This document shows, one piece after another, positions 1-9,200 of a stretch of DNA of 11,229 bases; the first letter of the stretch is position 1; each line of letters begins with the position of its first letter. The stretch spans positions 1 through 11,229 of the forward strand of contig JALWJV010000322.1 of NCBI GenBank assembly GCA_026996955.1, written 5' to 3'. A program made the position numbers and the translations under genes. Under the pieces are notes generated by a model that did no database searches, was not told the DNA's origin, and saw only the letters and a list, made by a program, of their open reading frames with translations. Source of the DNA: Deltaproteobacteria bacterium (lineage in GTDB: Bacteria > Desulfobacterota > Dissulfuribacteria > Dissulfuribacterales > QOAL01).

Positions 1-1
1 T

Positions 2-298
2 AACGTGCCTCCATCCATATCGCTGAATCAGCCTGCGTCAAATGCAGTAATCCCATGCTGTCCTGTTATAGTTTCCGGTACTGTTTCTGATTCCGGCATC
101 CTCCCAATGGTAGAGGTTGGAGTCCAGCCTGAAGATGGAAACATATCCTGGTATCCTGCAACATCAGTTGACCTGTCTGGTTCGTGGTCTTACAGGTGGA
201 TGCCTGGTGCCAGTGGTATGTTTAACCTCTATGCAAGGGCTGTGGACATGGCTGGTAATCGCACAGTTACTGGTCCTGTTCCGGTAAAGGTGGACGCT
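2..298 (+). other. Ig-like domain (perhaps missing its first strand)
   Basis: Residues 1-99 begin with a PPSISLNQPA-type strand and continue through VSGTVSDSG to a closing ARAVDMAGN strand and a VKVDANAP linker. This is the usual pattern of bacterial Ig-like domains in surface proteins, in which an A-x-D-x-A/x-G-N motif precedes the last strand. A Cys-Cys pair sits at bases 56-61 in the second strand, which is unusual in this otherwise Cys-poor protein. The domain is probably structural. Confidence 0.65.
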
Positions 299-3200
299 AA
301 TGCCCCTGCTCCTGCAACCGGCCTTGTTGTTCAGGCAGTACCAGGGGTAAGCAATACCTTGAAGTTGTTCTGGAATCGTTCCGCTGATGATGGCCAGGGC
401 GCGGATGATGTTGCAAGGTATGAGATCTACAGGAGCCAAGACAGGTTTGGTACTTTCACGCTTGTAGGCATGCTTGCAGCCGGGGCCAATTCTTATACCG
501 ACTCTACGGTTACAGACGGTGTGAACTATTTCTACTATGTTAAAACCGTGGATATTGCTGGTAAGTCTTCTGTTTCGGATATCTGCGGTCCTGCACATTC
601 ACCTGGTGAGGCAGATGAAAACCCACCAGAGGATGTCACCGGCCTTGAGGCCTCTGTTACCCAGCTTGGCGGTTCAGATATATCCGTGCTTCTCAGGTGG
701 CAACCCAGCATGGACAGCGAAGGAGATCTTATTGACCAGTACCTCTATGTCTCTGTAGATGGAGTTCATTTTGGCAGCAATGCCCCTGATTATGACAATG
801 GAGAGCCGTTAAGCCTGGGGAGGAGTACCACGAGCAAGCAGATTGCCGGTCTTGTTGCTGGTACTATCTATTCGTTCAAAATTACCGTGGTCGACGAGGT
901 CCCCAACGAGAGCCCCGGGGTTGAAATCTCGGTTACACCATCTGGCTCGGAGCAGGAGGTGGTTTCCCTGAGTGGTTCCCTTGATAATGATCTGAGTCTT
1001 GCGCCTGGTGTCTATTATATAAATTCTGATCTTACTGTACCCTCCGGGATAACCCTTACTTTTGCTCCGGGTTCAATAGTCAAGTTTGCACAGGGCAGGG
1101 GGATGACAGTCTATGGAACTCTCGTTGCCGCGGGAACGGATGGCAATCCCGTTGTATTCACATCTTTCACAGATGATGAGTGGGGTGGTGACACAAATGG
1201 AGATGGGCCTTCTGTGGGAACTCCTGGCTACTGGAAGGGGATTTATTTTGAAAACTCCGATAGTTCTGTTGTCTCTGATTCTGTAATCAGGTTTGGAGGT
1301 TCTTCAGGTTACATGGTGTATCTCAACCGGAGTAACATAGATGTGGAAGACTGCCTGGCAGAGCACAGTTCTTCGTCGGCCATATTAACATATAATTCTG
1401 ATACCGTAATTTCAGGGTGTACCATAAGAGATAATGCGTCAAATGGTCTGAACATCCAGTCAGGCAGCCCTCTTATAACCGGCAACCTGATTACTGGAAA
1501 TGAAAATGGTATCTACTCCAGGTATGCAACCCCGGTTATTGATGACAACAACATCACTGCAAATAATTCATACGGTGTTTATCATTATGATACCAGGAAT
1601 GCTCCGGTAATGAGTGGTAATACCATAACCGGCAACAATATATGCCTGCGTATCCCGGCAAGTGCATTTCCAGACAACACAAATACACTTACTCCAAATA
1701 CCATGAAGTACATGGAGCTTCTTGGTAATTCACTGAGTTCTGATACAGATGTGCCGGTATGGGCAGAGGGCACGGCAGATGAGATGCGAACTTATGTAGT
1801 TTCCGGCATCATTACCGTCCCGTTGTACACCTTCATGAATGTGCGGCCAGGGGTAATCTTCAAGTTCGGTCCCTCTGCAGGACTTAGTGTCCAGGGTGTA
1901 ATCCTTGCCAGTGGCAGCCGGGACAGCCATATAGTCTTTACCTCTCTTAAGGATGACAGCGTAGGCGGAGATACCAACGGTGATGGTTCCGATACAATGC
2001 CTGCACCGGGAGACTGGAGAAATGTCTTAATAAGTGGAGCATTTCTGGATAATAACTCTTCACTACAACGTGTGGATATCCTCTATGCCGGGCTCTCTGG
2101 AAACCCGGCCCTGAATTTTGACAGCACTGAGGCAAATGTGTCTGACTGTCTGGTGGCCCTGAGTGGTTCGCATGGAATCCGGATTTATGACAGCTCGGTT
2201 GATGTCACAGGCAGCAGGATCTGGGGGAACAGGGGAGATGGAATTCGTGTGGAATATCGTTCACAGGCAGTCCTGTCCTTTAATTTCATTTCCACTAACC
2301 AGGCTGCCGGCATTGGTATATATGGTTTCTCCGAACTTGATATCAATAACAACCGTTTCCTGTTGAACAGGGAGTTTGGTGTAAACAATACGACCGGCAC
2401 GGCTGTTGATGCCGCTGCATGCTGGTGGGGAGACGTTGACGGGTCAGGTCCCCACAGTGACACTGATAATCCTACAGGTACTGGAGATGCAGTTGGCGGG
2501 AGTATTAATTTTGATCCGTATGTAACGGAAAGTCCTATAGATTTTGCTTACCGTAATTTCAGTGAAAGCGCCGGAACAGCCGTGGGAACCATGTCGGAGC
2601 CCGTCCTGGCCCAGGGCGAGCTTTATGATGGCTGGGACAGTGCAACCCTGCGTCCTGACCGTACAGTGGCATGGGATGAGAACAGGGTTACAGTCAGTTT
2701 TAGCGGGCTTGATACCTCAAAGCGTTACAGGATAAGGGTAAGTTATTTTACCGGCGACCCCGGAACTACCATCCAGAGTCTTGAAGATGGCTATGGCAAT
2801 GTAATTCATGAGCCTTTAACCATGCCTTCCTCAGTCCCCATACAGTATGAGTTCCCCGTTCCCACGGCGTCATATGCGGATGGCTCACTGGAACTCAATT
2901 TTATACATGAAAATCCCGACAGTTCAATTCGTGCTGCGGTTCCCGAGGTGCTTCTGATTGAAGAAGTTGCGGAGCTCACTCCTCCCAGGCTCCAGGACAT
3001 AGAGTTTAATGATGTTGACGGCAGCGGTTCAATCTCGGTAGGGGACGAGTATTATTTCCATTTCTCAGAGGAGATGGACAGGTCGGCCATGAGTGACAAT
3101 TCGACTGACGCAAACATCCATCTCGCGCCTGGTTCCGCAATTTACGGCACACTTAACAGAATTCGCTGGAGTGGTGATGGCAGCACAGTTATTGTTACCG

Positions 3201-6200
3201 TGACAGACGGGTTCACAATAACGGGAACTGAAGCTGTCACTCCTACAGACCTTGCCGATCTTTACGGAAACGGTGCCATTGGCACCCAGGTCCTTGTCAC
3301 AGAGGATACCGTGGCCCCCAGGCTCCTTTCCCTTGAATGGCTGGATAATGACAACAGCGTTGTGTTAAGCCAGGGAGACCAGTTCGTATTTGTATTCAGT
3401 GAAGCCATGAACACCTCTGTTATCAGGGACATGACCCAGGATGCAAACGTGCACCTGAGACCGGAAGGGGGGATGCGGTACGGATCTGTCAACCATATTC
3501 ACTGGAGTGATGATGGCCGAACTCTGACCGTAACGGTGACTGAAGGCTACACGATCCTTGGAGACGAACTGGTAACCCCAAGCAGTTTTGTCACGGATGT
3601 GGCTGGCAACAGGGTAATTGGCAGCATACGCCTTACCGGACGTGACAGTGTTGCCCCACGGATTACCAGCGTTGCATTCGATGACTGTGACGGCAGTGGG
3701 GATGTGTCCGCAGGTGACAGGTATCTGTTTACTTTCAGCGAGGAGATGCGTATCTCCTCACTTTCTGACAATACTGTTGAGGCAAATGAGAACCTCTCTC
3801 CCGGTGGCAGGCTCTACGGTGAGATAAATAGAATAAGCTGGAACGAGGCTAAAAATGTATGCGCCGTTACCATTACCCAGGGATTTACCATAACCGGAGG
3901 TGAAACAGTTACTCCATCCTCCTTGCTTACGGATATTGCCGGCAATCCGGTGGCAAATACGGTGGTTCTGCCTGTCACAGACACTGTTGCCCCTGAGATA
4001 GTAAGTGTTCAGCCCAACTATTTCAGCCCTGTGGGTGAAGTGGATGACTACATGCTTACCATACGTTTTAACAGCAGCATGGATACAGGAATTGAACCTG
4101 TGATCCAGATGGCTGGAACAGGTACTGTACAACCTTCTGTGACCGGTAGTGGCACCTGGATAACAACATTCTTTGCCAATGATACATATATCACTCCGGC
4201 AATCGCCCTTCACAGCGGCATGGACGGAAATATCACCGTTGCTGTTTCAGAGGCTTCCGATCCGGCTGGTAATGTTATGGATGTTACCCCTGCCGTTTAT
4301 TCATTCAGCCTCGATGCAACACCACCTGAAATGCCTGAGGCGGCGCTTATATACCAGGGATGCGACAGCGCTGTTATAAGCTGGTCCGGGTATGTGGCTC
4401 CCCCTGATCTAGCAGCATTTGCAATCTATCGTGAGGATGGTCCCTTTGATTCCCTTGAGGAGTTGAGCCCGTTTGCGTGGGTGGACAAGACAGGGGACAG
4501 TTACGAGTTTACAGCCCTTGGGCTTGAGCACAGTTATTACTACGCAGTGGCTGCAGTGGATACCACAGGAAACCATGTCAATGCAGTAAATCCCGGCGAG
4601 ATACGGCTCCCAAGGCCTGTTCCTCCGCCTGTGAACATAACTGTGATGCCAGGTTCTGATCCTGACATGGCAATTATATCATGGCCATCCTATGATACGT
4701 CAGAACTTTGCGGCCTTTCGGGTTTCAGGCTCTACTACCAGGAGGATGATTTCAGTTCCGTTGAGGGCATGACGCCTGTGCAGGTCCTGGCCCCTGACGA
4801 GTTCCAGGCAGTTGTTAAGGGCCTTGACCGGAACAGGACCTATCACTTTGCCGTGGCTGCATTCAACGATGCGGACGGGATGAACCCCGCGGTAACTACC
4901 ACTACATGGAGCGATCCGTACCAGGGTGACATCGATCTTGATCTTGTCCTGGGCGGGGGTGAAAGTCATGAAGTGGAAATTTACAATACCATGCGTATTA
5001 TCAGCGGAGGCCGGATTACAATAGTTCCGGGGACAACCCTCTTCTTTGCGCCTGGCTCAGGTATTGAAGTCGAAGGTGGAACATTGACTGTTTCCGGCAC
5101 GGCTCTTGATCCTGTAATCATGACTTCGGTGAATGACCGCGATGGTGGGCATCCCATGCCTGGTGACTGGGATGGTGTAAGACTACTGCAGGGATCTGAC
5201 GCCTCCTCCCTGGAGCATTTGTTCATAAAGTACGGCAGCGGGCTTGTTGTTGATAATTCACGTCCCCATGTTCAGGCCCTTTCAGTATTAAATAACCAGG
5301 GCGCCGGGCTTCATGTGGTGAATGATGCAAGGCTGTCCACCACGGCGCTGCTTGCAGCGTATAACGACACCGGCCTGCTTCTTGAAGATACCTCCCGGCT
5401 TGATGTAAACCAGTCGGTAATAAAGTTTAACGGCATGAATGCCCAAGCGACCGGTCTGTATTCTCTTGATGCGACTGATAACTGGTGGGGTGATACTGAC
5501 AATGCCACAGTGGCATCTGGAGTATCCGGCAAGGTGGATTTTGAGCCGTTCATGGGATCAGAGCCACTCCTTACCCCTGCCATAGGTATAGAGGGTAACA
5601 AGACGCTTACCGGCAGCCGTGATATAGTGCTTAGAACTGCCTGCCGTACAGCGGAAGAGATGCGGATCAGTGAAGATTCCACATTCAGTGATGCCTACTT
5701 TGTCTCATTTGCCCCCTCTATCCCGTTTACGCTTTCAGCAGGTGGTGGTGAGAAAACGGTTTTCGCCCAGTACAGAAGTGCCACAGGCGATATCTCTGAC
5801 CCTGTTTCAATAACAATTAACTATGTGACAGAGGGGCCTGTAATACAGACATTTTCCCTGAATGAAGGTGAAGAGATTAACCGTCCTGTCACTGTAACCG
5901 CATCTGTAACATCAGCGAATCCGTTTTCTACACTGCGTTTCCTTGTGGATGATCTCCTGGTTTGTGAAACTGCCCGGACATCTCTTGAGTGCAGGTGGGA
6001 TGTAACCACTCTGGAGAACCGAATTTACAGGGCCCGTATCGTAGCAACCGATAAGGCCGGCAACTTTGCGGTTACTGAACACAATATCCTTGTAAATGTG
6101 GAGCCTCCACCAGCCCCTGTAATCACGTACCCATCAACAGACATATCTGTTTCCTCCGGTCCTGTCAGCATAAGAGGAAATGCCGAGCCCTTTGTGACAG

Positions 6201-9200
6201 TAAGGCTTGTGAGAAACGGTTTTGTTCAGGCCAGTGTTGTGGCATCATCGGACGGCAGTTTTGAGTTCCAGGAAGTAACACTTGACGAGGGTGTTAATCG
6301 TTTTGTCTGCCAGGCTGTTGACCATGTGGGTATCAGTCCTTCTTCCAACGCAATAGAAGTGGCGCTGGATTCCGGTCCGCCCTCAGCGGTGAACCTCGAT
6401 GACCCTGAGATCGTTTCCGGCCAGGGTATAAGGTTGAGCTGGAGCTATTCCGCAGAAGGAGAACGCCCGGTACGGTTCAATGTCTATCGCAGCCTATCCA
6501 TGTTTGACGACATCTCACGTGCAGTGCTTGTGGCAGAGGATATCAGGGATCTGTCGTTTATTGACAGCACTGCGCCTGACGGCACCCTTTATTATGCGAT
6601 TACAGGGTTTGACAGCGCCGGGAACATGAGTCCGCTCTCAAATGTGGAGTCTGTTGATTTTGATAATACAAAACCCGTATTTTCTGTAAGTTATGACAAG
6701 ACTCCGCCCTTCGGCGTTGAAGATGTGGAGATCGTTCTCGCTGCCTCAGAGCCGTTGGCAGACCTGCCCGTACTGACAATTACACCAGAGGGAAGCGCCT
6801 ATACTCATGTTATTGCCCTGACCCAGGAAACTGAAACTACCTACAGGGGCAGTTATTCCATAACGGCTACTTTCCCTCCAGGCACAGCACGTCTAAGGGT
6901 CTCAGGCACTGATCTGGCGGGAAATACATTTTCCGGAATACCACAGGGGACATCATTTGAGGTTGATAACCGTCCTCCAGAAGCCGTGCTTACTATTGAC
7001 CAGGAACCGCCAGTGCAGGTCCTTGAGGAGCGTACTGTTTCCATCGCCCTTGAACTTGATGAGCCTCTTGCAGCAGGGACCATGCCCATCCTCCAATTTA
7101 GTCCGCCTTCCGGTCCGGATATTACAGTATCCCTTTCCGGGGAAGGCACTTCGTGGAGCGGTGCCCTTGTACTTGAGCCTTCAATGGGCAGTGGGATAGG
7201 GCGTTTTATCCTTCAGGCAGAGGATGAAATCGGCAATCACGGTGGTTCTTTCTCCCAGGGAGAGTACCTGGAGATTTATAATTCCGAATATCCAACTCCT
7301 CCATCGGCACCGGTCTCTGTGCATGCCAACACAGGTAAGGCTGGAGCAGTGCATGTTTCGTGGAGCAGTGTGGAACTGGCTGACAGTTATAATATCTACC
7401 GCAGTGAGGGTAACTGTGACACCACGCCTGATACGCTCGTTGCCCAAGACCTTACGGCGGTATCTTTTGAGGATACACCGCCCGCAGACGGCATCTACTG
7501 CTATGCTGTAACGGCCTTGAGACGCGGCGCCGAGAGTGCTCTTTCAGGCAGGGTTGCAATGCTGTCTGACAGGACCCCGCCTGAACAGCCTGAAAATCTC
7601 ACTGTTGAGCCAGGCGATAGTGGAATAAGCATAATGTGGCAGGGCCCATCAGTTGGTGAAGCTCCGGCAAGGTATGCAGTTTACAGGAATGGAGACCTGA
7701 TCCGGACAGTCAGTGGGGCAACATATTCCATTACTGATAACCCCTCGGTAGGCGGTGTTTATAACTATGTTGTGGCATCTTCTGACAGCTACGGCAATGA
7801 AAATGCTTCTGCCCCGGTAACCTTTGATCTTACCGTGGGGATGGTTAATGACCTTGTTGCAAGCGTCATGCAGGGTGGTGTGCCTGTACTGTCATGGCAC
7901 AGCTCTGATCCTGGTGTTACCGGCTATAATGTTTATCGTGGTGACAGGAAGATCAATGATACACCACTTGCAAATCCCACCTACACCGATGAATTTTACA
8001 CCGCGTCAGGTGTTGTTGAGTACAGGGTTACGGCGGTCAATGCCAGTGGAGACGAAAGCCCTGCCAGAGTTGCGCGCGTCTTCCCTGTAAGGTTGGGGGT
8101 AGTGGCGAACCCGGATGAGAATGGTGATACAGGGGCCCTGGTAACCGGTTTCATAGATACCTACAGGTTAACCGTGGAGAACAGTGATCCTGCAAATGTT
8201 CTGATGATCCATGAGATCGGTTATGAAATGACAGTGGGAAAGGATATCATTTACACGGACACTCAGGTGGTTGATCAGGAGATAGAAGCATCCGGTTCCC
8301 TTGAAGTTATCAGGAATATCCCTTGCGGAGATTCTCTGGCGGAACATCTGCTCTCCATAACCCTGCATGATGTAACTGACACTGGCGTGGAGACTGTTTA
8401 CAGGGCGGACTTTGTTTTTGGTGATGTTGTTCCATCGGCACCGTCAGTATCTTTAAGTATGGGTTCCATTCCTGTAGCTGGCGGTTACGCCAATGTACAG
8501 ACATGTTTTACAAATAATGGATATGCCGATATCGCTTTCCTGGCCAGCCGGGGTAATGGAAACGAACCTGGAGATATCTCGGTTGCCGTTGAAAATGGAG
8601 ATGGACTCGAACTTGGTCGACGCTGGTATCATGGCATTCCCCAGGGGGCAGTAACCCTGCCTGACGGCACAGTCTGGATGAGTCTGGCACCTGGTGAGTC
8701 ATTCTGTGTGGATGTGCCTGTACTTGTGCCGGAAAATCTGGAAGAGGGCACTGAACTCAGGTTTGTTGCCGGGATTGATCGTATGTTCGCCAGGCGGGGC
8801 GCTGCAGTTGAACAGGCTTCACCAGGTCTTGAGGGTGTTATTACCTCCCGGATTACCCAGACCCCGTACTATGCCGTTGCAAGGGCACAGCAGGATTTTT
8901 ATGCAGATAATGATGTCATAGTCATCAGTGGTCAGGCAATTAACCGTCAGACCGGTGATCCAGAGCCTGATGTCCCGCTAAAGATCGGTTTTTCTGTAAG
9001 GGGATTCCAGTGGTACGTGGATGTTAGCTCGGATGCTAATGGTGAATTCAGCTATGATTATACGCCTCCTCCGGGGTTAAGCGGACACTTCACAGTATGG
9101 GCAGCGCATCCGGATGTTTTTGACATCCTGCGGCAGGATGAATTCGATGTGTTCCGGTTGTACTGCAAGCCCGGTGCCCTGGATATCCGCATGTCCAAAG

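Noticed and set aside
1..3. TAA at the first three bases, possibly the end of a preceding gene
   Set aside because: It is in a different frame (bases 1-3) from the giant ORF (base 2 onward) and nothing before it can be seen. The large protein probably extends further upstream.
164..598. A 144-codon open frame on the minus strand
   Set aside because: It is opposite a clear Ig-like and FN3 segment and is explained as a shadow.
959..2527. Pectate lyase or other polysaccharide-degrading enzyme
   Set aside because: The beta-helix fold is clear, but no catalytic motif of a lyase or glycosidase was identified, so enzymatic function is not claimed.
3758..4213. A 151-codon open frame on the minus strand
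   Set aside because: It overlaps the SbsA-type Ig repeats and divergent Ig-like domain on the plus strand. Its Cys-, His- and Arg-rich translation shows no domain.
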